A stretch of DNA of 12,986 nucleotides from GCA-2686265 sp036010965 (GCA_036010965.1 DASCMO010000175.1:1-12986), one strand, 5' to 3'; positions 1 to 6,879 are shown, numbered from the stretch's first letter. Program-made: numbers and translations. Notes: generated by a model from the letters alone, not told the origin.

Positions 1-414
1 GGACCGATACGCGCGCGAGATCTCCGTCTCGACGTCGAGCATCGGGTACTTCTCGACGAACTCCCCGATCTTCTTGTCGTAGTGAGCCTGAAACACCTCA
101 TCGGAGACCGATAGGTGGGATACGTCCTTGCCCTCATCCTCGCGCAGGCGGATCTCGTCCTCGATCAACGCATGGATGCGACGCCACTCAAGAGCGGGGC
201 GATAGGTGCCGTAGATCAGGAAGCGCTTGACCTCGTCTTCGGGAATCACGACCTCCTCGAGCACGACGGGTTGCTCACCCTCGGGAACGGGCGGGCCATA
301 GCGGACGCGGATCGGTCCGCCGACGTCGACGTCCTCGACGGAGAGCGCGGTGGGCTCACCGGCGGCAAGGGGAGCGAGGGCGCACAGGACGGAGTGAGCG
401 AGGAAGAGCTGCAT
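1..414 (-). CDS. Secreted protein, probably SurA-like N-terminal domain (C-terminus cut by window edge)
   Basis: Read on the minus strand from ATG at 414-412, this frame stays open for 138 codons to base 1, so only the N-terminal part is present. Residues 1-19 form a short hydrophobic signal-like segment (MQLFLAHSVLCALAPLAAG) with little positive charge, so export is likely but not certain. Residues about 55-135 are charged and helical, containing RRIHALIEDEIRLREDEGK, then SVSDEVFQAHYDKKIGEF. A helix, a basic 'EGKDVS' turn and 'VSDE' leading into another helix is the pattern of the SurA/PrsA-type N-terminal chaperone region of parvulin-like prolyl isomerases. No PPIase domain can be seen because the gene leaves the window. 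No convincing Shine-Dalgarno precedes the ATG, and no start codon lies in frame close upstream. It is divergent from the gene at 686. The coding call is fairly secure; the family call is tentative. Confidence 0.65.
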   Translation of the reverse strand, partial: MQLFLAHSVLCALAPLAAGEPTALSVEDVDVGGPIRVRYGPPVPEGEQPVVLEEVVIPEDEVKRFLIYGTYRPALEWRRIHALIEDEIRLREDEGKDVSHLSVSDEVFQAHYDKKIGEFVEKYPMLDVETEISRAYRS

Positions 415-685
415 GACTTTGGTTTCTGCGGTTCGAAGCGGCCTTCCGGGTGCTGTCTCGGCGAGGCGAGACGACCTCCGGAGCGTATTCTGGGGCAGGG
501 AGCCTACGGCTGCGGGTCCGAGGCGGTGAGGGCTGACGGAGTTTTTTCGGCTACGAGGGGGGGGGGCCATTAGGAGAGCCGCGGCAGCCGTCCCATCTCG
601 GGGTCGCCGCGCACCGAGAACTCGCCCGCACACCCCGCCAGCGCAGGCGTTATCCTGACCCCAGCCCTGCTGACGCAGTCGAATC
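415..685. other. Divergent intergenic region with G10 tract
   Basis: This 271-bp gap separates two divergently read genes, so it should hold both promoters. I see no convincing -35/-10 pair and no credible small gene. Its one distinct feature is an uninterrupted run of ten G at 557-566, preceded by a T-rich GTTTTTT at 541-547. Nothing else could be supported. Confidence 0.5.
557..566. repeat. Homopolymeric G10 tract
   Basis: Ten consecutive G on the plus strand (C10 on the minus strand) lie between the divergent genes starting at 414 (minus) and 686 (plus). Tracts of this length are prone to slipped-strand mispairing, and in some bacteria tracts within promoters alter expression. Here it is about 120 bp from the plus-strand start and about 145 bp from the minus-strand start. 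It could equally be neutral, or a sequencing length error. Confidence 0.6.
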
Positions 686-1411
686 ATGGCCACCCACAGC
701 TACACCCCCCGAACAATCGCCTACCTGTGCGATCTCCTCCACCCTCAAAAGGCGCCCGACAACCAGGCGGTACAGCAGCTCCACAACGAGCTGTTCGGCC
801 AGGGAGACCCGCCCTACTCGAGCTTCGCCGTGACCCCGATGGGCCCGCTCCTGACGAACCCCGCCGCGCGGCCGGGGGTCGTCTCCCAGGTCGTGTTCCT
901 GCCCGATCGAATCCAGTTCCGCGAGGAGTACGGCGGCCTGACCTGCGACGCCTTCGCCGAGCGCGTGCGGACCATCGCAACCATGGCCACCGAGAGTTGC
1001 GGGGTGAGCAAGATCCTGGCTCAACAGGTCACCATCCGCACCCTGGTCAACCCGCGCAACTACCCCGATTCGATCGAGTTCATGAAGAGCGGAATCCTGG
1101 GCGTCGCCGAGCAAGTCGAGTGCTTCGGTCGCGACCCGCACATCCTCGGCCTGCGGCTCGTGTTCCCCCCCGACGCGGAGAGCACGACCGCGAACGCCCT
1201 GCGCATCGAGTCCTTCCACCAGGACTCGCGCTCGCTGTACGTCGAGAACCAGGGCACCTTTCGCGCGCTGCCGTCCGAGGGTGACCTGCGAGAACTGCTT
1301 CCCGACTTGAAGGTGGAGGCGAACGTGACCGAGACCTACCGCTTCCTCGTGGAGCGGGCGCTGCGCTTCGTCCAGGCTTTCGACCAGCCCACGTCCACCG
1401 ACCAGCCGTGA
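686..1411 (+). CDS. Conserved-looking hypothetical protein, cytoplasmic
   Basis: A 241-residue protein with no signal peptide or membrane segment; I do not recognise its family. The N-terminus (THSYTPRTIAYLCDLLHP) and the helix at 28-38 suggest a mixed alpha/beta fold. Strand-like stretches follow at 65-80 (VVSQVVFLPDRIQFRE), 113-121 (QQVTIRTLV), 154-161 (LGLRLVFP) and 171-177 (ALRIESF), with a C-terminal amphipathic helix at about 214-233 (VTETYRFLVERALRFVQAFD). Cysteines at 15, 87, 105 and 146 are scattered and form no metal motif. The alternating strands and balanced composition argue for a real protein over the antisense frame here, which is Arg/Gly-rich. The start is the first ATG in frame; no clear Shine-Dalgarno precedes it. 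It lies 55 bp upstream of the parvulin-like lipoprotein gene and may head a three-gene operon. Function unknown. Confidence 0.75.
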   Translation: MATHSYTPRTIAYLCDLLHPQKAPDNQAVQQLHNELFGQGDPPYSSFAVTPMGPLLTNPAARPGVVSQVVFLPDRIQFREEYGGLTCDAFAERVRTIATMATESCGVSKILAQQVTIRTLVNPRNYPDSIEFMKSGILGVAEQVECFGRDPHILGLRLVFPPDAESTTANALRIESFHQDSRSLYVENQGTFRALPSEGDLRELLPDLKVEANVTETYRFLVERALRFVQAFDQPTSTDQP

Positions 1412-1466
1412 GGCGCGCGGTGACCACGCCGCGAAACGGGCGCGACCTCTGGCGCCAGGGCGAAGC

Positions 1467-2102
1467 ATGACCCGTACGCTGGGAATCCTGGCCCTCGCGA
1501 TCACGAGCGCCTGTGGCGGTGACTCGGGTCCCCGGGCGCGCACCTGGCCCACGGGCACGGCGGTCGTCGTCGGAGGCGAGGTGCTTGGACTGGCCGAGAT
1601 CGACCAGGTGGCCGATGCACTGGCCACTCTCAAGCCCTCCTACACGACGCCCATGCTGCGCCGCCAGGCCCTGACCCACGTCCTGTTCCCGCGCGCCGCG
1701 GGACGGGTGGGCCGCGCGAGCGAGCGGGACACCGCGCGAGAAGCGGCGGACGCCTGGCGCACGGGCGGCGAGGGGGCCGCGATCCCCCGCGAGCACCGAG
1801 GCGACTGGAACGAGCTGGGACTCGATCTGTGGCTCGGCGTGCGCGATCTCGAATCGGGCACCTGGTCCCCGGTCAGCGAGGGAGCCGGCCTGTTCTTCGC
1901 GGCCCGCGTCCTCGAGCGCGAGGGAGGGCCGCCCGCCGTACGCGAGGAGTTCCGCCTCGAAGTGGTCGAGTTCCCCTGGATGGACGAGCGCGAAGACCTA
2001 CCCCTGGCGGTATTCACACTGAGCCTCGAGATCGTCGACCCGGCTTTCCGCGCGATCGTGCCCGAACGCTGGAAGTACCCGATGGAAGGCGCGCGGGAAT
2101 GA
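1467..2102 (+). CDS. Parvulin-like (peptidylprolyl isomerase-type) lipoprotein, degenerate
   Basis: A 211-residue predicted lipoprotein. Residues 1-15 are a short signal peptide and ITSAC ends at lipobox Cys16, followed by a Gly/Asp/Ser linker. The segment at 33-70 (VVVGGEVLGLAEIDQVADAL, then LRRQALTHVLFPRAAGR) resembles the N-terminal strand and helices of SurA/PpiC-type proteins ('VNGE.I...ei...L..LRRQALT'). The stretch at 131-152 (GTWSPVSEGAGLFFAARVLE) resembles the end of a parvulin PPIase domain ('GevSpvv.s..GyhvirvlE'). What lies between is much shorter than a normal 90-residue PPIase domain, so catalysis is doubtful; it may be a chaperone-like or scaffolding relic. The family call is inference. 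Its stop codon overlaps the start of the next gene (ATGA at 2099-2102), so the two are translationally coupled. A weak AGGG lies about 10 bases before the start. Confidence 0.7.
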   Translation: MTRTLGILALAITSACGGDSGPRARTWPTGTAVVVGGEVLGLAEIDQVADALATLKPSYTTPMLRRQALTHVLFPRAAGRVGRASERDTAREAADAWRTGGEGAAIPREHRGDWNELGLDLWLGVRDLESGTWSPVSEGAGLFFAARVLEREGGPPAVREEFRLEVVEFPWMDEREDLPLAVFTLSLEIVDPAFRAIVPERWKYPMEGARE

Positions 2103-3331
2103 ACGGCGTCACGCTGCGAACCGCCTGCGCGCGACGCGCGCCCGCCCTCGCCCTCGCCCTCGGTCTGTGTCTGCCCGCCGCCGCGCTTCCCCAACGCTCC
2201 GGCAGCCTCCCGCGCAACGACCCGCGCGCGGACCCCTACACCCACGGCGAGGCCGAAGCCCTCGAACGCGCAGGCCTGGTCTCCCTGGGAGGCTTCGCGT
2301 TCGGGACGACCGACACAGCTGAGATCGACGACTTCATGGGCGTCTCGGACATCAAGTGGATCGAGAGCGCCCACTTCAAGATCGGCTGCGCCCTCGGTCC
2401 CTACCGGGTCCCTCAGAAGGAGAAGAAGGCCATCGTCGCCGAGCTCAGCGCCCTGCAGGAGAAGCTCCCCGGAATCGAACCCAAGGCGTCCACCCTCGAT
2501 CCGTGGCTGCGCGCCCACATGTACGCCCAGCGCGCGGAGCGCGTGTGGGATCGCTTCCTGGAACTGATCCGCGTGGACGCCTCAGTGTTCCCCGTCGGCG
2601 AGGCGCACTGGACCCCCGACGGCGAGTACTGGGGCATCGGGGAACACCTCGGACAGAAGGGAAAGTACGAGGTCCTGATCCTCCCCAGCGAGGGAGCGAG
2701 CGTCATGTTCCTCCAGCGCCACTTCGGCCTGAAGATCAAGCGCACCCAGCGCTGGAACGTGATCGACCGCGACGCCCTGGTGCTGGTCACCCACACGCGC
2801 CAGGGACGGTTGACCGAGGACATCGCCCTGCACGGGCACGTGGCCTTCAACCTCGTCCACAACCTACTCGACGGCTACAAGCACTACAGCTACGACACGC
2901 CCATCTGGCTCCACGAGGGGCTGGCCCATCTGGTCGAGCGAGAGATCAACCCGCGCCACAACACCTTCGACGGCAGCGAGGGCGCCGTGCCCGAGATGTC
3001 GCGCAAGGCTCGCTGGGGGCTGGAGGTCAAGAAGATCATCGCGGCCGACGACGCGCCACGCATGGCGGAGCTGATGAGCCTCGACAACTTCGGCCAGATG
3101 GAGCTGGCGGACCACTACGCCACCTGGTCGATGGTCGATTTCCTGGTACAGACCGAGCCTGAGGGCTTCGCAAGCCTGCTCGGGGCCCTCAAGGGCTTCC
3201 GCGACGGAGAGGGGCTCCCCGACGGCAGCGACCTCCCCAGGCACCACCGGCGCCTGTTCAAGGAGCTCTTCGGCCTGTCCTACGCCGGGTTCGATGCGGC
3301 CTGGCGGGTCTGGGCCAAGGCGACCTACTGA
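2099..3331 (+). CDS. Secreted peptidase-MA-like (gluzincin-fold) protein lacking the HExxH motif
   Basis: A 410-residue exported protein. Residues 1-30 are a signal peptide with RTACARR at the n-region and a hydrophobic core ending LPAAALPQ. Residues 85-165 (IKWIESAHFKIGCALGPY, then DPWLRAHMYAQRAERVWDRF) look like the N-terminal region of secreted proteins common in Planctomycetota. At 243-280 the layout of peptidase-MA/gluzincin proteins appears: a helix (ALHGHVAFNLVHNLLDGY), a linker, then IWLHEGLAHLVE. The usual HExxH of the first helix reads HVAFN at 247-251, while the second-helix glutamate is kept (E273). Zinc proteolysis is therefore unlikely unless HEGLAH supplies ligands. ATG at 2099 is chosen because it overlaps the upstream stop (ATGA) and precedes the signal peptide. 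GGAAGG lies about 10 bases upstream. Substrate or partner unknown. Confidence 0.8.
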   Translation: MNGVTLRTACARRAPALALALGLCLPAAALPQRSGSLPRNDPRADPYTHGEAEALERAGLVSLGGFAFGTTDTAEIDDFMGVSDIKWIESAHFKIGCALGPYRVPQKEKKAIVAELSALQEKLPGIEPKASTLDPWLRAHMYAQRAERVWDRFLELIRVDASVFPVGEAHWTPDGEYWGIGEHLGQKGKYEVLILPSEGASVMFLQRHFGLKIKRTQRWNVIDRDALVLVTHTRQGRLTEDIALHGHVAFNLVHNLLDGYKHYSYDTPIWLHEGLAHLVEREINPRHNTFDGSEGAVPEMSRKARWGLEVKKIIAADDAPRMAELMSLDNFGQMELADHYATWSMVDFLVQTEPEGFASLLGALKGFRDGEGLPDGSDLPRHHRRLFKELFGLSYAGFDAAWRVWAKATY

Positions 3332-3604
3332 CCGGGCCCGCTCCGCCAACGCCGATCGGGTATGGGTATACTGCAGGCTTGACGGGGTTTTCCCTGGGGC
3401 GATACCGCTTTCGGGCCTACTCCACAGGGGGCCCGAAAGGAATCATCCTCCGGCCCCACGGGGACGATAAGGGAGGGGCACCCTTCCCCACAGCATCGGC
3501 CCCGGTGGTGATATAACGTTCGCGTCAGGTTTCCTCTCCCCTGCGGCCGCTCCGGCGGACACGGGGGCACTCCACGCGACGCTCGAGCCTCCCGTCCCCC
3601 CTCA
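3332..3604 (+). promoter_or_regulatory. Leader/intergenic region before the radical SAM pair
   Basis: This 273-bp region holds no credible gene. Two -10-like boxes can be seen: TATACT at 3367-3372 and TATAAC at 3512-3517. Neither has a good -35 at 16-18 bp; a TTGACG at 3379-3384 stands 16 bp from GATACC at 3401-3406. A perfect 10-bp hairpin (3408-3439) sits in the middle, and further GC-rich self-complementary segments follow at about 3450-3500. No known riboswitch consensus was recognised; in particular the cobalamin B12-box pattern was not found. The last 25 bases before the ATG are pyrimidine-rich with no Shine-Dalgarno. Confidence 0.4.
3408..3439 (+). terminator. Perfect 10-bp hairpin (terminator of upstream operon or leader structure)
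   Basis: CTTTCGGGCC at 3408-3417 is exactly complementary to GGCCCGAAAG at 3430-3439, around a 12-base loop. It begins 77 bp after the stop of the gene ending at 3331 and ends 165 bp before the radical SAM start. The 3' side is GAATCATCC, not a T run, so it is not a textbook intrinsic terminator. It may be a Rho-independent stop without a U tract, an RNA-stability element or part of a cis-regulatory leader. Confidence 0.45.
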
Positions 3605-5197
3605 ATGATCCAGCGGACCAAGCGCATCGTCCTGTTCCTCCCCCACCGGGCCGATCCGGCCCAGGGCGTGCGGGTGAGTGCGGACCTGCTACCCCTCGAG
3701 CTGCTGCAGATCGCCGCCTTCCCCGACCGGGACGGCTACGAGTGCGTGATCGTGGACGCGATGGTCCATCCCGACTACATGGAGCGTTTGATGGAGCTGT
3801 GCGATGGCGCCCTGTGCTTCGCGAGCTCCTGCATCCTCGGCTATCAGGTCACCCACGGAGCCCAGGTGGCGCGCGCAGTGCGCGAGCGCTTCCCCGACCT
3901 CCCGATCCTCTGGGGCGGCTGGTTCCCCAGCGTCCTTCCCGAGCGCTACCTCGAGGAGGGCATCGCCGACGCGGTCGCCCTCGGCCAAGGCGAGCTGACT
4001 TTCCGGGACGTGGTGGCGGCACTCGACAGCGGCGAGGACCTGGCCGATGTCCCGGGCCTGGTCGTCCAGCGCGACGGTCACCCCGTCTACACGCCGCACC
4101 GCCCGGTCGTCGGCTTCGACAAGATCCCCGACTGCCCCTGGCACCTGATCGACTTCGAGGCCTACGTCGCCTTGCAGAACGACCCCGGAGACTGGAAGGT
4201 CCGCCACAAGTACGCCGATCCGTGGGGCATGGAGCCGGGGACGCAAGTGCGCGGCTTCAGCTACTACTCGAGCTTCGGGTGCCCCGAACCTTGCACGTTC
4301 TGCTGCAGCCCGGGAGTGACGAACAGACGCTGGAAGGCCATCCCCGGCGACCTCCTGGCGGAACGCGTACTCGAGTGCCACGAGCGCTTCGACTTCAATG
4401 TGCTGCGCTTCCAGGACGCGAACTTCGGAGTGGCCGAGAAGCGCTCCAACGAGTTCTGCTCGGCGCTGATCGAGGCGGGCAGCCCGTTCTGGTGGAACGG
4501 GACCTACGAGATCGAGACCATCGCCCGCTACAAACCCGCATCGGTGGACCTGTTGGCCGAGTCACGCTTCCACATGGCAGCCCTCGGAGCCGAGGCGGGC
4601 AGCCAGGAGCAGCAGACCAGGATCAAGAAGGCGATCCAGCTCGAGCGCGACCTCGTCAAGTCGCTCCAGCGCCTGAACGAGCGCGGCATCCAGTCAGGCG
4701 TCTCCTGGATCATCGGCTACCCGGGCGAGAGCGAGGAGTCCATGAACGCCACGATCACCCTCGCGGCCAAGATCAAGCACCTCTTCCCCAACTCGCCCAG
4801 CGACATCTTCCCCTTCCGCGCGATCCCCGGGAGCGAGGACTTCGACACTGCCGTCGCGGCGGGCTACGAGCCTCCGCACAGCCTCGAGGATTGGGGAGGC
4901 TGCCTCGAATACAAGTACGAGATCAATGACACCAGCCTCCCGGCCGACGTCATCCGGCGCTGGAAGCGCTACGGGGTCACCTCGACCTTCTATGACGGCC
5001 TGGCGAAGGAAGGGGTCGGGTTCGTGCGCAACGCGATGCGGCACATCTCGGGTTGGCGCTTGAAGCACAACAACTTCCACGCGCCGATCGAGCAGAAGCT
5101 CTTCCACGTCTTCGTGCGCATGACCGGCCAGAAGACGCAGGAAGACGTGATCCAAGTCGACCAGACCTCCGGCGTCACCCCCCACGCTCCCGCCTGA
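3605..5197 (+). CDS. B12-binding-domain radical SAM protein, copy 1
   Basis: A 530-residue soluble protein. Residues about 6-165 form a Rossmann-like cobalamin-binding-type domain: hydrophobic strand RIVLFLPHRADP, ILWGGWFPSVLPE at 101-113 (equivalent of the usual GGxHP.xxPE), and ALGQGELTF at 125-133. A linker (FDKIPDCPWHLIDFEAY) leads to the radical SAM barrel at about 215-415. CPEPCTFC supplies cluster ligands C226, C230 and C233 for a [4Fe-4S]-SAM centre, with an extra adjacent C234. The motif ALGAEAG at 326-332 and WIIGYPGE at 368-375 are typical barrel strands. A C-terminal domain of about 110 residues follows. Family members use SAM and often cobalamin for methylations or rearrangements at unactivated carbons; the substrate here is unknown. 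No Shine-Dalgarno precedes the ATG. Its tandem paralogue starts 23 bp downstream, so the pair is probably co-transcribed. Confidence 0.93.
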   Translation: MIQRTKRIVLFLPHRADPAQGVRVSADLLPLELLQIAAFPDRDGYECVIVDAMVHPDYMERLMELCDGALCFASSCILGYQVTHGAQVARAVRERFPDLPILWGGWFPSVLPERYLEEGIADAVALGQGELTFRDVVAALDSGEDLADVPGLVVQRDGHPVYTPHRPVVGFDKIPDCPWHLIDFEAYVALQNDPGDWKVRHKYADPWGMEPGTQVRGFSYYSSFGCPEPCTFCCSPGVTNRRWKAIPGDLLAERVLECHERFDFNVLRFQDANFGVAEKRSNEFCSALIEAGSPFWWNGTYEIETIARYKPASVDLLAESRFHMAALGAEAGSQEQQTRIKKAIQLERDLVKSLQRLNERGIQSGVSWIIGYPGESEESMNATITLAAKIKHLFPNSPSDIFPFRAIPGSEDFDTAVAAGYEPPHSLEDWGGCLEYKYEINDTSLPADVIRRWKRYGVTSTFYDGLAKEGVGFVRNAMRHISGWRLKHNNFHAPIEQKLFHVFVRMTGQKTQEDVIQVDQTSGVTPHAPA

Positions 5198-5220
5198 ACT
5201 CCCCGCGTCCCCCACCGACC

Positions 5221-6795
5221 GTGATCCAGACCAAGAAGAGCAAGCTGGTCCTGTTCCTCCCGCACCGGGCCGATCCGGAGCGCGGCGAGATGTTCAGCGC
5301 GGACCTACTGCCCCTGGAGCTGCTCCAGATCGCCATCGGACCCGCCGCCGCAGGGCACGAGATCGTGCTAATCGACGCGATGGTGGACGCCGACTATATG
5401 GAGAAGGTGCTCGAGGCCTGCGAGGGTGCGTTGCTGTTCGCCAGCTCGTGCATCCTCGGCTACCAGGTCTACGACGGCTACGTGACCGCGCGCGCCGTGC
5501 GCGAGCGCTTCCCCGACCTGCCGATCATCTGGGGCGGCTGGTTCCCCAGCGTGATCCCCGAGATGTACCTGCGTGAGGGTATCGCCGACGCGGTCTGCAT
5601 CGGCCAGGGAGAGATCACCTTCCAGCAGATCGTCGAGGCACTCGAGAGCGGCGCGGACCTCGAACAGGTCCCCGGTCTGGCGATCGAGCGCGACGGCCAG
5701 ATTGTCTACACGGCCAATCAGCCGGTGGTCGGGTTCGACAAGTTCGGCTCCGTCCCCTGGCACCTGCTGGACTTCGAGCGCTACGCGGAGCTGCAGATCA
5801 AGCCCACCCACCTCAAGGTCCGCCACCGCTTCCCCCTGCCCGGAGACTGGACGCCGAGCAATCCGCCGCGAGCGTTCAGTCACTTCTCGAGCTTCGGCTG
5901 CCCCGAACCGTGCACCTTCTGCTGCAGCCCGCTCATCACGGGACGGCGCTGGAAGGCGATCGAGGGCGGGCGACTGGCCGAAGAGATCGCCGAGCTGCAG
6001 CAGCGCTTCAAGTTCGATGTGCTGCGCTTCCAGGACGCGAACTTCGGAGTGGCCGAGAAGCGCACGGCAGCTTTCTGCCGAGGACTCATCGATCTCGAGG
6101 TGCCGATCCACTGGAACGGCACGATCGAGATCGAGACGATCATGCGCTACCGGAAGGAGAGCCTCGACCTGCTCGAAACCTCGCAGTGCCACCTGCTGTG
6201 GCTCGGCGCCGAGGCCGGCACGAAGGAGATGCAGGAGCGCATCAAGAAAAACATCGGGATCGAGAACATCCCCAAGGCGATCAGCGAGCTCGCCAAGCGC
6301 AACATCGTGCCCGGGACCTTCTGGATCATCGGCTACCCCGGCGAGACCCGCTCCTCGATGGAGGAGACCCTGCGCCAGGCGGCCGCGGTCAAGCACGCCT
6401 TCCCCCTGGCGGGCTCGGAGGTCTATCCCTTCCGGCCGATCCCCGGCACCGAGGACTTCAAGGCCGCGATCGACCTCGGCTACGAGCCGCCGAGTGACTT
6501 CCACAGCTGGGGTGCGTGCTTCGAGTACAAGTACAACTCGCACAACACGCCCATCCCTGAAGGCGTGCGAAACACCTGGCAGCGCTACAACAACACGGCG
6601 GCGATCTACGACGAGCACGTGCGAGAGGGCCCGCTCTGGATGCGCAAGCTCCTGGCACGGGTCGCCGGCTGGCGCCTACGGCGCGGGGAGTACCGCTTCC
6701 CGCTCGAGCAAAAGCTGTTCGATGTCTACGTGCGCAGCACCGGCCAGACCCAGCCCGGGGCAGACCTCGCGTCCATCCCGATGATCGACGCCTGA
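5221..6795 (+). CDS. B12-binding-domain radical SAM protein, copy 2
   Basis: A 524-residue paralogue of the preceding gene with the same domain order: B12-binding-type domain at about 7-165 (IIWGGWFPSVIPE at 102-114, CIGQGEITF at 126-134), radical SAM barrel with CPEPCTFC (C227, C231, C234 plus C235), LGAEAG at 328-333 and WIIGYPGE at 368-375, then a C-terminal region ending with FPLEQKLFDVYVRSTGQ. By eye the central 200 residues are a little under 60% identical to copy 1. GTG at 5221 is the chosen start because the protein then begins V/M-IQTKKSKLVLFLPHRADP, matching residue 1 of copy 1. A longer frame from 5053 would overlap the end of copy 1 by 145 bp and has no counterpart there. Other cysteines shared by both copies are C77, C286 and C433. 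The substrate is unknown. Divergence of the pair suggests sequential or parallel reactions rather than redundancy. Confidence 0.92.
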   Translation: MIQTKKSKLVLFLPHRADPERGEMFSADLLPLELLQIAIGPAAAGHEIVLIDAMVDADYMEKVLEACEGALLFASSCILGYQVYDGYVTARAVRERFPDLPIIWGGWFPSVIPEMYLREGIADAVCIGQGEITFQQIVEALESGADLEQVPGLAIERDGQIVYTANQPVVGFDKFGSVPWHLLDFERYAELQIKPTHLKVRHRFPLPGDWTPSNPPRAFSHFSSFGCPEPCTFCCSPLITGRRWKAIEGGRLAEEIAELQQRFKFDVLRFQDANFGVAEKRTAAFCRGLIDLEVPIHWNGTIEIETIMRYRKESLDLLETSQCHLLWLGAEAGTKEMQERIKKNIGIENIPKAISELAKRNIVPGTFWIIGYPGETRSSMEETLRQAAAVKHAFPLAGSEVYPFRPIPGTEDFKAAIDLGYEPPSDFHSWGACFEYKYNSHNTPIPEGVRNTWQRYNNTAAIYDEHVREGPLWMRKLLARVAGWRLRRGEYRFPLEQKLFDVYVRSTGQTQPGADLASIPMIDA

Positions 6796-6798
6796 ATC

Positions 6799-6820
6799 GC
6801 GGGCCGCTACGCGGCCTCGC
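6799..6820 (+). terminator. Strong GC hairpin just after radical SAM copy 2
   Basis: GGCCGC at 6802-6807 pairs with GCGGCC at 6811-6816 around a TAC loop. GCG at 6799-6801 extends the stem with CGC at 6818-6820, leaving T6817 bulged, which makes a nine-pair stem starting 4 bases after the stop codon. No U tract follows. It probably ends or slows transcription of the radical SAM pair, or protects its 3' end. Confidence 0.4.
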
Positions 6821-6879
6821 GCAAGAGGCTGAGTCGGGGGGCGAGCACTGCGCAAGAACGAGGCGTTCCCCAAGGGCCT

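Noticed and set aside
650..1633. Minus-strand frame of 327 codons opposite the hypothetical gene at 686
   Set aside because: Low-complexity Arg/Gly/Val composition, no motif, and it spans two plus-strand genes that have better protein-like patterns, including a lipoprotein signal.
3332..3604. Possible cobalamin or SAM riboswitch before the B12/SAM enzymes
   Set aside because: I could not find the B12-box or the conserved core of known SAM riboswitches; only a generic hairpin is visible.
3325..3627. Minus-strand 100-codon frame in the leader region, considered as a Cys-containing precursor peptide
   Set aside because: It overlaps both flanking plus-strand genes, crosses the hairpin region, has no leader/core organisation, and is on the strand opposite to the enzymes.
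3742..4929. Plus-strand frame of 395 codons inside radical SAM copy 1
   Set aside because: Almost entirely Arg/Pro/Gly/Leu, a typical out-of-frame reading of GC-rich DNA; the other frame carries the CxxxCxxC motif.
5053..5220. Longer 56-residue N-terminal extension of radical SAM copy 2
   Set aside because: It would overlap copy 1's coding region and read as Arg/Ala/Pro-rich out-of-frame sequence; GTG 5221 matches residue 1 of copy 1.
5368..6618. Long open frame of 416 codons on the minus strand inside radical SAM copy 2
   Set aside because: It lies wholly antisense to a gene with clear catalytic motifs. Its residues are Val/Asp/Leu/Arg-rich without a fold pattern, as expected from the complement of GC-rich codons.
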